From Dehalococcoidia bacterium (GTDB taxonomy: Bacteria; Chloroflexota; Dehalococcoidia; Lucifugimonadales; UBA3495): 36,890 nucleotides of DNA. Each line of letters begins with the position of its first letter. Positions within the stretch are counted from its first letter, which is position 1. Where the stretch lies: the NCBI GenBank assembly GCA_022451925.1, contig JAKUNL010000004.1:57532-94421 (forward strand), in the 5' to 3' direction. The notes under the pieces were generated by a model that saw nothing but the letters and a program-made list of their open reading frames with translations, was not told where the DNA came from and did no database searches. A program made the position numbers and the translations under genes. Positions 24,807 to 32,712 of the stretch are shown here, piece by piece.

Positions 24807-25658
24807 ATGGGGATGAAACGGCCGATGCAGATTAGCAAGAATATCTACGCAACCCACATTGAAGAGGATTCTAGCACTTTCGGAGCCATGCACCCTGGTG
24901 GGACCCACATTTATTTCGTGGGAGATCCCAATGATCACATGGTGATGGTAGATTCGGGTGAACCTTATCGCTCCTGGACTAAGCAGATCCAGGATTTTTA
25001 CTCTGAACTTGGAAAACCGCGCATATCATCCATCGTGGTCACCCACGGTCACGGGGATCACATCGGGGGATTAGATAGGCTTCAAGAGCAGTTTGGCTGC
25101 ATCGTTCGCTGTCATCCCAAGCTAGAACCGTTGCTTACTCACAAGCTGGGTGAAGGCACTGTGAAAAAACTTCGTTCTAAGGAGTCGGTTATTGCCGGTG
25201 GCGGCGTCAAGCTAAGGGCTCATTTCACCCCTGGTCATGAAGCTGATCACATTTCCTATTATATTCCCGGAGACAAAGTAATATTTAGTGGAGATACCAT
25301 CCTGGGAAACTCTTCGTCAAGTGTGCGAAATCTGAAGCAATATATGGAATCATTGGAAACACTTGCTGGATTGAAGCCCAACTTGATCTGCCCTGGCCAC
25401 GGGCAAATCATTAAGAATGGCACTGCCCGGGTTGAGGGATATATTCGTCACCGAACTGAGCGGGAGGAACAGGTTCTGTCCGCGCTGAAGTCTGGTGTGG
25501 ATTCCGTGGATGAGATTGTCACTGAAGTCTACTCAAGGAACTTACGTAGAAATCTGCGGAGCGCTGCTGGGCGCAACGTGCGCACCCATCTGGATAAATT
25601 GACTGAAGAGGGCCTTGTCGAAAGACAAGAGGCTACATTCAAATTGGTCAAAGGTTAA
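24807..25658 (+). CDS. MBL-fold metallo-hydrolase (LACTB2-like) with C-terminal winged helix
   Basis: This 283-residue protein has the zinc-binding motif THGHGDHIGG at about residues 79-88, plus TPGHEADHISYY, SGDTILG and CPGHG, so all seven dinuclear-site ligands are present. After the metallo-beta-lactamase fold, the last 70 residues (EGYIRHRTEREEQVLSALKSGVDSVDEIV ... VRTHLDKLTEEGLVERQEATFKLV) form a winged-helix-like domain as in the LACTB2/glyoxalase-II-like group. Human LACTB2 is a single-strand endoribonuclease; bacterial relatives are mostly of unknown substrate. Several ATGs (24807, 24813, 24825) are possible starts. It is cotranscribed with the small membrane protein that follows 5 nt later. 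Confidence 0.88.
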   Translation: MGMKRPMQISKNIYATHIEEDSSTFGAMHPGGTHIYFVGDPNDHMVMVDSGEPYRSWTKQIQDFYSELGKPRISSIVVTHGHGDHIGGLDRLQEQFGCIVRCHPKLEPLLTHKLGEGTVKKLRSKESVIAGGGVKLRAHFTPGHEADHISYYIPGDKVIFSGDTILGNSSSSVRNLKQYMESLETLAGLKPNLICPGHGQIIKNGTARVEGYIRHRTEREEQVLSALKSGVDSVDEIVTEVYSRNLRRNLRSAAGRNVRTHLDKLTEEGLVERQEATFKLVKG

Positions 25659-25663
25659 GGGAT

Positions 25664-25879
25664 ATGCAGTTTAGGCAGTTCAATCTAGGAGGCACTTTAC
25701 AGAGTGCTGGAGTCGGTTGTGGTGGGCTGCTTTTTCTGCTGGGGTTAATCTTAATATCACCGGTGGGGAAGTGGCTCATAACTAGTATAGGATGGTTGTT
25801 CGTTCTGATCGGAATATTCAGTATAGTCACTGGAATATATTATTGGATTAAAAGCTCAAGTAAGGATGGATCTATCTAA
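25664..25879 (+). CDS. small two-helix membrane protein, 71 aa
   Basis: A Gly-rich N-terminus (NLGGTLQSAGVGCGGLLFLLGLILISP) leads into two hydrophobic helices joined by a short VGKWL turn, with the second helix (SIGWLFVLIGIFSIVTGIYYWI) ending in a Lys/Ser-rich tail. No family is recognised. It starts 5 nt after the MBL hydrolase stop, so translation is probably coupled. A strong hairpin follows 27 nt later, supporting it as the last gene of the operon. It might anchor or partner the hydrolase, but that is only positional inference. Confidence 0.65.
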   Translation: MQFRQFNLGGTLQSAGVGCGGLLFLLGLILISPVGKWLITSIGWLFVLIGIFSIVTGIYYWIKSSSKDGSI

Positions 25880-25906
25880 AAGTTAAAAGACTCCAAATGC
25901 ATAGCG

Positions 25907-25937
25907 AAAAGGCCGACGTATTAGGCGTCGGCCTTTT
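25907..25937. terminator. bidirectional Rho-independent terminator
   Basis: AAAAGGCCGACG (25907-25918) pairs perfectly with CGTCGGCCTTTT (25926-25937) around a 7-nt loop. It separates the convergent MBL/small-membrane-protein unit (plus) and the VOC gene with its upstream selenoprotein gene (minus), and can end both. Confidence 0.9.
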
Positions 25938-25955
25938 GTTTTAAGCAATGGAACT

Positions 25956-26339
25956 CTATTCGCGGCGTTCCAGAAGTTCGATCCGAACATCCCCGGGAGC
26001 ACGTACAAATGCTATCCGAAGGCCCGGACGGAGATCCTTCGGTTCCATCGAGAATTCTGCCCCTTTTGCCTTCAGGTCTGCAGCAGCAACATCCAGGTTC
26101 TCGACTCGCAGTCCAAAGTGGTCTAAGCCCACATACGGCTCGTGAGGACCGTCTGGTGTAGTGTCTTCTGCCTGAGCAATGAATACCACCAGGCCGTTGA
26201 TATCAATATCGACTCGGCCCTGGCCATCGGATTGGATGCTTTCTTTAATCTCAGCGCCAAACATCTGGTTGAAGTACTTCGCCGTTTCCAACGGTTGTCG
26301 GCTGCGTAGGTGTATGTGGTCGTACGTATAGGTAACCAA
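25956..26339 (-). CDS. VOC family protein (glyoxalase/dioxygenase fold)
   Basis: The protein has 127 residues from a TTG start supported by an AGGAAGTGA Shine-Dalgarno 8 nt before it. The two beta-alpha-beta-beta-beta repeats are visible: YDHIHLRSRQPLETAKYFNQMFGAEI and LDHFGLRVENLDVAAADLKAKGAEF. The metal ligands expected are His in DHIHLR, His in LDHFGLR and Glu in VRIELLE. VOC proteins isomerise, epimerise, cleave or protect small molecules; the exact chemistry is not readable, although methylmalonyl-CoA epimerase and glyoxalase I share this fold. It lies 47 nt after the GrdB-like selenoprotein gene on the same strand and probably shares its transcript. Confidence 0.85.
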   Translation of the reverse strand: MVTYTYDHIHLRSRQPLETAKYFNQMFGAEIKESIQSDGQGRVDIDINGLVVFIAQAEDTTPDGPHEPYVGLDHFGLRVENLDVAAADLKAKGAEFSMEPKDLRPGLRIAFVRAPGDVRIELLERRE

Positions 26340-26386
26340 TGATGTTCACTTCCTAATCGGTTTTATGGTTTGTATTGACGTCAACG

Positions 26387-27583
26387 TTATCTGGCTATGC
26401 CGTAGGAGACGGCCTGGGTTTCTTTGTCGTCTACGTTGCTCATATGCTGGCCTAGTGCCATTATCAGGGCGCCCATGGCAGTCTCTGACCAGAACCATTC
26501 GTGGATGTCCCTGTCTGCGACGTTAGGCCGTTGGGCCATCCGAGCTTCGTAATAGAATGCCTTCAGGTCATTTACGCAATGGCGAAGGAACTGGGGGACG
26601 TTAATGTCTTCGGGTCTTTCTTTCATGTCCGTCTCTTCGTCGTTGATGTATTTTTCTATGAACCTGATTATCCCTCGAAACCTACGTTGAGGAACTGAGC
26701 TTGCACCAACAGCAGTGCGGCCGTTATGAGAGGTCACCCACTTCTCATAGTAGGCCCTGAGTGAAGTGAGTTCGTCAGCGGCGTTGAATCCTTTCTCTTC
26801 GGAAGAGTTAGTGGTCTCAGAACCTTGCATCAATATGTCAGGGATCATGTCGTCGGGGAGTTGTTCTAGCACAGGGCCTTGGTCGCGGTTAAGCAGGTCG
26901 AACGTTGCTTGCAAAACCTGGTGTTGGTATTCTGGGTTGTCCGCTTCACCCAGAGCGTTCCCAAAGAAGAATGGAACGGCCAGCATTCTCGGCGGCTTCA
27001 CTCTTTGGGCGTGTTCCTCGATCAGAACGATTCCGGTTGTGGTTATGCCAGATTCTTCGATTATGCGTGCGATCACGCTTACAGCGTGAGAGCATGCCGG
27101 TCAAGTAGGGGTCAGTAGCACCACATCTACGTTCTCGTCTTTGAGTTGGCGGACAACTTCAGGGCCCGAATTATCAATTATCCCCGTTACATCCCTGAGC
27201 GCCCCCATGAACGAGTAATAGTTGTCGGATAGCGAGCCGATTTTACCCTGCTCGACCAATTCCGTGAGACGGTCGATGGGAAAAGTTACGTTGATATCTC
27301 GGTATATGCCTGTATGGTCGAATCCCAGACTGGTATGGGTTTGGATGATGTCTGCACCGCTGGCGCTCCGTGGTATGGTCCGGAATGTAGTGTCACCACC
27401 ATCGTGTGACGCCCGGAAAGGTTTGTCGCCTCGCAAGTGTAGTCCAGCTGTTGTGATCAAGCTTAACTTGCTCTCTGATAGTGGTTTGGCCATGGGTGTC
27501 CACGGTGTGTCGTCGTGCTCCATACACGGCCACATCAGCATGCTTTTTCTCTGAATCTCACTCAAGGCTGATAGCTTAGGCAT
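26387..27583 (-). CDS. GrdB/PrdB-like selenoprotein B family protein (UGA at residue 161), reductase-like
   Basis: The true gene joins two apparent ORFs through TGA at 27103-27101. It has 160 codons, UGA, then 237 codons in the same frame, total 398 residues. The first half has LITTAGLHLRGDKPF, ADIIQTHTSLGFDHTGIYRDINVTFPIDRLTELVEQGKIG and YYSFMGALRDV, all typical of the glycine/sarcosine/betaine/D-proline reductase selenoprotein B family. The joint reads VVLLTPT-U-PACSHAVSVIARIIEESGI, matching the family's TPxUPxC active site (U161, C164). RVKPPRMLAVPFFFGNALG after it is also family-specific. Calling the second part as a separate protein would lose the active site. A SECIS-like hairpin follows the UGA. 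True GrdB works with GrdA/GrdC/GrdD, none of which is in the window, so the reaction is unknown. GGAG precedes the ATG. Confidence 0.88.
27073..27103 (-). promoter_or_regulatory. candidate SECIS: UGA codon plus downstream hairpin in the GrdB-like gene
   Basis: On the minus strand the UGA (27103-27101) is followed by 11 nt and then TCACGCTGTAAGCGTGA (27089-27073), a perfect 6-bp stem with loop TGTAA, G at loop position 2. The spacing is identical to the candidate in the BtuF-like gene and to my recollection of E. coli fdhF. It should direct SelB-dependent selenocysteine insertion. Confidence 0.72.
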
Positions 27584-27692
27584 AACATCTCCATACGATT
27601 GTGAAATAACTGGCTTTGAGTGTTTCTAAAAGTATTCTCTGACCTATGGTATGTCAAGAAAACGCTAATTTCTGGTTTGCGGTGTGTGCTAG

Positions 27693-27712
27693 GCAGGAAT
27701 TCCTGCGTTTTT
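27693..27712 (+). promoter_or_regulatory. palindrome plus T-run in the leader of the cobalamin operon
   Basis: GCAGGAATTCCTGC (27693-27706) is a perfect palindrome that can form a 5-bp stem with an AATT loop, followed by GTTTTT. It lies between the divergent selenoprotein gene and cobB, about 90 nt before cobB. It could be an attenuator, a weak terminator or a regulator site. I see no B12-box or other cobalamin riboswitch around it. Confidence 0.35.
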
Positions 27713-27800
27713 CTAGAACGCCAGTTATAATGAGTCTCATAAAATTTACCTGACTTACCCACACTTGGGTTTTGATCACGAGATATTCAGGATTGATTCA

Positions 27801-29168
27801 ATGGTCGCAACAGTTGTAATTGCGGGAGTCCGCAGCGGCGTGGGCAAGACGACTATCGCCACCGGTATCATGGGTGCTTTAACTCGCCGTGGCCATAGAG
27901 TACAACCGTTCAAAGCCGGACCGGACTACATTGACCCTTCGTACCACAAGTTGGCCTGCGGAGTGCCGAGCCGTAACTTGGACACCTGGCTTTGCGACCA
28001 CCCGACTGTCTTGGAACTTTTCCAACGGGCGAGCTCTGGTTCCGACGTCTCAGTTGTGGAAGGCGTGATGGGTGTTTTTGATGGACGTTCGAGCCTCACT
28101 GAAGAAGGTTCCAGTGCCCAACTGGCCAAGCTTTTAGGCGCGCCCGTTATTTTAATTGCTGATGCGGCTAAGGTGGCGCGCAGCGTAGCGGCTGAAGTCC
28201 TGGGGTTTCAGACTTTCGACCCTGACCTGAATATTGCTGGTGTTATTTTGAACGGTGTGGCCAGCGAACGCCACTTGGAATTTTGCAAGCCGCAGATAGA
28301 AGCCACTACCGGCATACCTGTTCTTGGCTATTTGCCACGAAAAGAAGAATTCATCCAACCGGAGCGCCATCTGGGTCTCATACCCACTGTGGAAGGTACA
28401 GTGGCCAATGACTGGTATGACAATGTGATTAACCAGGTTGAAGCGACTATGGATGTGCCGACTATTCTCAAATTGGCTAATACAGCTAAAACTCCCCCGT
28501 CTTCGCCGAACGTCTATCCGGAAACGCCAATACCGGCTAGGGCAACTATTGCCGTGGCTCAAGATGAGGCCTTCAACTTTTACTATCAGGACTCCCTAGA
28601 TTTGCTGGCGGCATGGGGCGCTGAACTTGCTCCATTCAGTCCTCTTCAAGACGAGACATTGCCATCAGGAGCCAATGGAATCTATCTTGGCGGAGGCTTT
28701 CCCGAACTTTTCGCTGACCAACTTGCAGGCAACAAGCCTATGCACTATGCGATACGCCAGGCAGTTGTAAAGGGCGTGCCAGTCTACGCCGAGTGTGGTG
28801 GGCTGATGTACCTTGGTAAAAGTCTGTCGGACTTGGAAGGTGTAACACATCCGATGTTAGGAATTATTCCTGCTGAGTCGGCGATGTCCCAAAGTAGGCT
28901 GACTTTGGGGTATCGCGAAGTGGAGTCATGTTCTGATAGCCCTGTCCTGCCCAAAGGGGAGAGGGTTAAAGGCCACGAGTTTCATTGGTCTACGCTGGCC
29001 CGGGAGCCGGATAACCAAGAATCGGTCTATAAAATCGTCGACCAAGATAATCGACTCGATGGCTTTCGGACTGGTAGCGTTTGGGCGTCGTATGTCCACA
29101 TCCATTTGGGAAGTCGTATGGGTCTGGCATCCAGGTTCGTGGAGACCTGCTCCTCGGACCGAATTTAA
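27801..29168 (+). CDS. cobB: cobyrinic acid a,c-diamide synthase
   Basis: The protein has 455 residues from ATG 27801 (an in-frame ATG at 27765 adds 12 residues). VVIAGVRSGVGKTTIATGIMGAL holds the P-loop, then PFKAGPDYIDPSYHKLACGVPSRNLDTWL and VVEGVMGVFDG are the CobB/CbiA ATPase motifs. The C-terminal glutaminase domain has IYLGGGFPELFADQL, AECGGLMYLGKSL with the nucleophilic Cys, and KGHEFHWS. The enzyme uses Gln and ATP to amidate the a and c side chains of (hydrogeno)cobyrinate. GGGFPE and the PDYID motif separate it from cobyric acid synthase (CobQ). It heads the late cobalamin operon; the CobB/CbiA distinction depends on whether the pathway is aerobic or anaerobic. Confidence 0.93.
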   Translation: MVATVVIAGVRSGVGKTTIATGIMGALTRRGHRVQPFKAGPDYIDPSYHKLACGVPSRNLDTWLCDHPTVLELFQRASSGSDVSVVEGVMGVFDGRSSLTEEGSSAQLAKLLGAPVILIADAAKVARSVAAEVLGFQTFDPDLNIAGVILNGVASERHLEFCKPQIEATTGIPVLGYLPRKEEFIQPERHLGLIPTVEGTVANDWYDNVINQVEATMDVPTILKLANTAKTPPSSPNVYPETPIPARATIAVAQDEAFNFYYQDSLDLLAAWGAELAPFSPLQDETLPSGANGIYLGGGFPELFADQLAGNKPMHYAIRQAVVKGVPVYAECGGLMYLGKSLSDLEGVTHPMLGIIPAESAMSQSRLTLGYREVESCSDSPVLPKGERVKGHEFHWSTLAREPDNQESVYKIVDQDNRLDGFRTGSVWASYVHIHLGSRMGLASRFVETCSSDRI

Positions 29169-29212
29169 AATCTAGAGTCAATCCGGATCTGGAAAAATAA
29201 TGGAATAAGAGA

Positions 29213-29815
29213 ATGAGCATAAATACACCGGAGAATCAAAACACGGATCCCAAAGAACAGGCAGAACCGGGTCCCCAATCAGTTACTGGTCCCAGAATCG
29301 ACAAGGGGCTGGTAATCGTCAACACGGGTAAGGGCAAAGGTAAGACCACAGCAGCCATCGGGGTCTTGGTGAGGGCTTGGGGCCGCGGCATGAACGTGAC
29401 TATGTTCCAATATATTAAGCATTCCACTGCCAATTTTGGCGAACAGCGCGCTGCCCAGAAGATGGGGATCGAGGTCCGGTCCATGGGCGATGGTTTCACC
29501 TGGCGGTCTAAAGACTTGGATCAGTCTGCAGATCTAGCACGCGCGCAATGGGAAGACAGCAAAGAAGCCATATTGTCGGGGAAATATGACGTGATGGTCT
29601 TAGATGAATTTACCTATCCTATGCACTATGGTTGGATCGAAACTGCGGAGGTAATCGAGGTTTTGAAGGCCCGGCCAGAGATGTTGCACGTTATCATCAC
29701 CGGGCGTAACGCGCCGGAAGAGTTGATGGAATACGCCGATTTAGTCACAGAAATGAATGTGGTGAAACACCCCTATCAACAAGGCATCAAAGCCCAACCC
29801 GGGATAGAATTTTAA
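29213..29815 (+). CDS. cobO: cob(I)yrinic acid a,c-diamide adenosyltransferase (CobO/BtuR type)
   Basis: This 200-residue protein has a disordered N-terminal 30 residues, then [38 protein letters not shown], where the unusual P-loop GKGKGKTT is the CobA/CobO signature for binding ATP in reverse. [18 protein letters not shown] and [42 protein letters not shown] close the fold; the last stretch is the family's C-terminal tag. It transfers the 5'-deoxyadenosyl group to cob(I)alamin precursors. It starts 44 nt after cobB and is followed by cobT, so it is in the same operon. Confidence 0.95.
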   Translation: MSINTPENQNTDPKEQAEPGPQSVTGPRIDKGLVIVNTGKGKGKTTAAIGVLVRAWGRGMNVTMFQYIKHSTANFGEQRAAQKMGIEVRSMGDGFTWRSKDLDQSADLARAQWEDSKEAILSGKYDVMVLDEFTYPMHYGWIETAEVIEVLKARPEMLHVIITGRNAPEELMEYADLVTEMNVVKHPYQQGIKAQPGIEF

Positions 29816-29862
29816 TCAGACAGATTTTGTATTAACTTTAACCAAGGATTTGATAAAGACTA

Positions 29863-30948
29863 ATGCCTATCTCAGACCTGATAGATCTAACTGTAAATGC
29901 GATAACTCCTCTGAACGAGACCGCAATGGCCGAAGCCGGGGCTAGGCAAGACCAACTGACTAAACCCTTGGGCAGCCTGGGTAGGCTGGAAAAGTTGTCT
30001 ATCCAGATTGCTGGTATCTTTGGTCAGGGGACTCCCCGCATCGGTAAAAAAGTCATTATCCTGGCCGCCGGCGACCACGGTGTGGTATCCGAAGGCATAA
30101 GCGCTTATCCACAGGACGTTACTCCTGCCATGGTGATGAACTTCCTGGGCGGCGGTGCTGCGATCAATGTTCTGTCTAATCATGCCGGGGCCGAGATAGT
30201 GGTTATAGATGCTGGTGTAGCTGCGGACCTACCGGATCACCCCCAACTTCGTTCTGCGAAAATCGGCCGAGGTACCGATAACATATCAATTGGGCCGGCC
30301 ATGTCCCGTAAACAGGCCATCCAGTGCCTTGAGACTGGAATTGAAATCGCTCGCGAACAGATTGCCGCTGGGGCAGACCTGTTTGCGTGCGGTGATATGG
30401 GTATTGGGAACACTACTCCGTCCAGCGCCATAACAGCAGTCGTCACGGGAACTTCTCCTGATATCACTACCGGACGTGGGACTGGATTAGACGATGTGGG
30501 CTTAGCCCACAAGTCGTCGGTCGTAAAGCGGGCCATAGATGTTAACAAACCGGATCCCAAAGATGGACTGGATATATTGATGAAGGTTGGTGGGTTTGAG
30601 ATTGGCGTGTTGGCGGGAGTTTACCTTGGCGTCGCAGCAGCAAATCGGCCTGTTGTTGTTGATGGGTTTATATCTGGAGCAGCTGCCTTGATTGCCCATG
30701 CCGTTGATCCCGACGCAGCGCAAAGTTTCATAGCGTCTCACCAGTCGGTGGAGCCGGGTCACCGTATATCTCTGAATCATATGGGTTTGGAGCCATTGCT
30801 GGATCTACAAATGCGCTTAGGTGAAGGCTCTGGCGCCGCCCTGGCAATGCATATCGTTGAAGCTGCAGCAAAATGCCTCTCCGATATGACGACCTTTGCC
30901 GAGGCGGGAGTCTCAGAGAAAATAGAAGACGACGAGGTCGTCTCCTGA
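29863..30948 (+). CDS. cobT: nicotinate-nucleotide--dimethylbenzimidazole phosphoribosyltransferase
   Basis: This 361-residue protein makes alpha-ribazole phosphate, the lower-ligand nucleotide of cobalamin. QDQLTKPLGSLGRLEKLSIQIAGI is the conserved N-terminus; ILAAGDHGVVSEGISAYPQDVT holds the base-binding site; GDMGIGNTTPSSAI and GTGLDD follow. TFAEAGVSEK near the C-terminus carries the catalytic Glu. Substrate-base choice cannot be told. The gene ends in GTCTCCTGA and the cobS frame is open across its last 75 nt, so translation is coupled. Confidence 0.95.
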   Translation: MPISDLIDLTVNAITPLNETAMAEAGARQDQLTKPLGSLGRLEKLSIQIAGIFGQGTPRIGKKVIILAAGDHGVVSEGISAYPQDVTPAMVMNFLGGGAAINVLSNHAGAEIVVIDAGVAADLPDHPQLRSAKIGRGTDNISIGPAMSRKQAIQCLETGIEIAREQIAAGADLFACGDMGIGNTTPSSAITAVVTGTSPDITTGRGTGLDDVGLAHKSSVVKRAIDVNKPDPKDGLDILMKVGGFEIGVLAGVYLGVAAANRPVVVDGFISGAAALIAHAVDPDAAQSFIASHQSVEPGHRISLNHMGLEPLLDLQMRLGEGSGAALAMHIVEAAAKCLSDMTTFAEAGVSEKIEDDEVVS

Positions 30949-31748
30949 TCGCGTTCTGGCTGACACCGCTCCGGTTGGCGGTGACATTCCTCTCCATATT
31001 CCCGTTGGCACGCGGTTTGGAATGGAGGCCCGAAGATATCAGTAACTCCCGGGCCTTCTACCCGACGATAGGTTTGATCATGGGCCTGCTTTTGGTGGCA
31101 GTAGAAGAGGGCTCCAGCCAATTGTTTTCCGCTCCATTGACCGCTGGGCTTCTGGTCGTCACCATGGCGATTATCACCAGAGCACTTCATCTGGATGGCC
31201 TTATGGATATCTGCGACGGTGTATTTGGCGGGTTTACTCCAGAACGTCGCCTTGAGATCATGAAAGACTCCAGAGTAGGGGCGTTTGGCGTCGTAGGCGG
31301 CGTCACCGTAATTCTACTGAAGTACGGGGCCTTGGTGAGCTTATTGACTTTACCTGAACCAGGAAAGGAGTGGGCTCTACTGCTCTTCCCTGCCATCTCT
31401 CGTTGGACCATGGTGGTCTTGCTGGCGACTTTCCCATATGCTCGTTCTCATGGGCTCGGTTCTCCATTCGACAACAGCGACAGCAAAATCTGCACCTTGT
31501 TGGCTGGTATATCGATTTTGGTCGCGGCCATATTGCTGGGCGGGTTTGGCGGACTGGGCCTGCTGTTTGGTGCAACGGTGATTGCTTGGTTGATTGGTTG
31601 GGCTATGGTCAAGTCTCTGGGCGGCCTCACCGGAGACTCCTATGGGGCAACCAACGAGATCATGGAGGTAGCGGTCATAATTGCTGCTACTGCGCTGCTG
31701 GCCCAAGAATGGTTGGAACAACTGCCATTCCTATTGGATAGGTTTTGA
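30873..31748 (+). CDS. cobS: adenosylcobinamide-GDP ribazoletransferase (cobalamin synthase)
   Basis: This is an integral-membrane enzyme joining adenosylcobinamide-GDP to alpha-ribazole(-phosphate). TPLRLAVTFLSIFPLARG is the usual CobS start, and ALHLDGLMDICDGVFGGFTPERRLEIMKDSRVGAFGV holds the D-G-x-x-D-x-x-D metal motif and the following K-D-S-R-x-G. About six hydrophobic segments follow. The only canonical ATG (30873) lies inside cobT and gives an Arg-rich extra 24 residues; CTG at 30945 overlapping the cobT stop as CTGA would give a more family-like N-terminus, and TTG 30975 is another choice. The start is therefore uncertain. It ends overlapping the cbiB TTG start (TTGA). Confidence 0.88.
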   Translation: MPLRYDDLCRGGSLRENRRRRGRLLIAFWLTPLRLAVTFLSIFPLARGLEWRPEDISNSRAFYPTIGLIMGLLLVAVEEGSSQLFSAPLTAGLLVVTMAIITRALHLDGLMDICDGVFGGFTPERRLEIMKDSRVGAFGVVGGVTVILLKYGALVSLLTLPEPGKEWALLLFPAISRWTMVVLLATFPYARSHGLGSPFDNSDSKICTLLAGISILVAAILLGGFGGLGLLFGATVIAWLIGWAMVKSLGGLTGDSYGATNEIMEVAVIIAATALLAQEWLEQLPFLLDRF

Positions 31749-32698
31749 TATTCTCTGGGACTGATGACTTGTCGGTACTTGCATTGGCTGTGTTGATCGA
31801 CCTAACCCTTGGAGAGCCACCAATGTGGGCACATCCAACAGTCTGGATGGGACGGATGTTGGGCATAGTCGAACAGCGTTTGCCAAAAAAAGGGACACTC
31901 GCTCTTACTTCTGGATTGATGATAGCGTTAGTCTTGCCGTTGATTTGGGGGGTGGCGGCCTATTTCACGGCATTTTGGCTGAAAGAAGTTCATACTATCG
32001 CTTACATCCTCGTGGCTGCAGTTCTCCTTAAAACCACATTTTCAGTCCGGCTATTGCATAAAGAAGCCGCTTTGATACGACGATATCTGGGTCAGGATGA
32101 TATGGAGAAGGTCCGGGCCAGGATGCCGTCGTTGGTCAGCCGGGATCCCTCCGTTCTGACTGCGAAACAAGCCACAGCGGCTACGGTGGAGTCGGTATCT
32201 GAGAACATAAACGATAGCTTTCTGGCTCCGTGGTTGTTCTTTGCCATATTTGGATTGCCGGGGGCTTTTGTTTTCCGAATGATTAACACATTAGATAGTA
32301 TGATAGGCTACCGGGGAGTCTATGAATACCTTGGCAAAGCCTCAGCCAAGTTAGATGACTACGTTAATCTTATTCCGGCCCGGATTGCAGGTCTGCTCCT
32401 GGTCTTCTGTGCTGGATTTCTCCCAGGTCAGAAGCTCTCGAGGGCTTGGATAATCATGTGGAGGCATCATAATCGTACCCAAAGCCCCAACGCGGGTTGG
32501 ACCATGGCTGGCATGGCCGGGTCATTGGGTGTTCGGCTTGAAAAAGACGACCCAGAATTGGGATACCAGCTGGGAGAACCAGATCGGGAGATAGAACCTC
32601 AGGATATAACGCGTACTGTCCAGTCCATGTATTTAGTAGCATTATTGGGCTTGGTGATCTCGTTCGCTGTGGTCTATGTTCGGGGCAGCCTCATATAA
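31745..32698 (+). CDS. cbiB: adenosylcobinamide-phosphate synthase
   Basis: This 317-residue membrane protein (cbiB/cobD in different nomenclatures) attaches aminopropanol (or its phosphate) to cobyric acid. LAVLIDLTLGEPPMWAHPTVWMGRML is the signature N-terminus, and ATVESVSENINDSFLAPWLFF is the E-x-x-x-S-E-N-x-x-D motif. NTLDSMIGYR and LGKASAKLDDYVNLIPARIAG follow, and MWRHHNRTQSPNAGWTMAGMAGSLGVRLEK completes the conserved core. The TTG start at 31745 overlaps the cobS stop by 3 nt, a clear sign of translational coupling. Confidence 0.94.
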   Translation: MIFSGTDDLSVLALAVLIDLTLGEPPMWAHPTVWMGRMLGIVEQRLPKKGTLALTSGLMIALVLPLIWGVAAYFTAFWLKEVHTIAYILVAAVLLKTTFSVRLLHKEAALIRRYLGQDDMEKVRARMPSLVSRDPSVLTAKQATAATVESVSENINDSFLAPWLFFAIFGLPGAFVFRMINTLDSMIGYRGVYEYLGKASAKLDDYVNLIPARIAGLLLVFCAGFLPGQKLSRAWIIMWRHHNRTQSPNAGWTMAGMAGSLGVRLEKDDPELGYQLGEPDREIEPQDITRTVQSMYLVALLGLVISFAVVYVRGSLI

Positions 32699-32712
32699 AG
32701 CAACCATCAAAA

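Noticed and set aside
27584-27800. Possible cobalamin riboswitch before cobB.
   Set aside because: I saw no B12-box-like core, and the gap of about 217 nt is shared by two divergent promoters; only a short palindrome is present.
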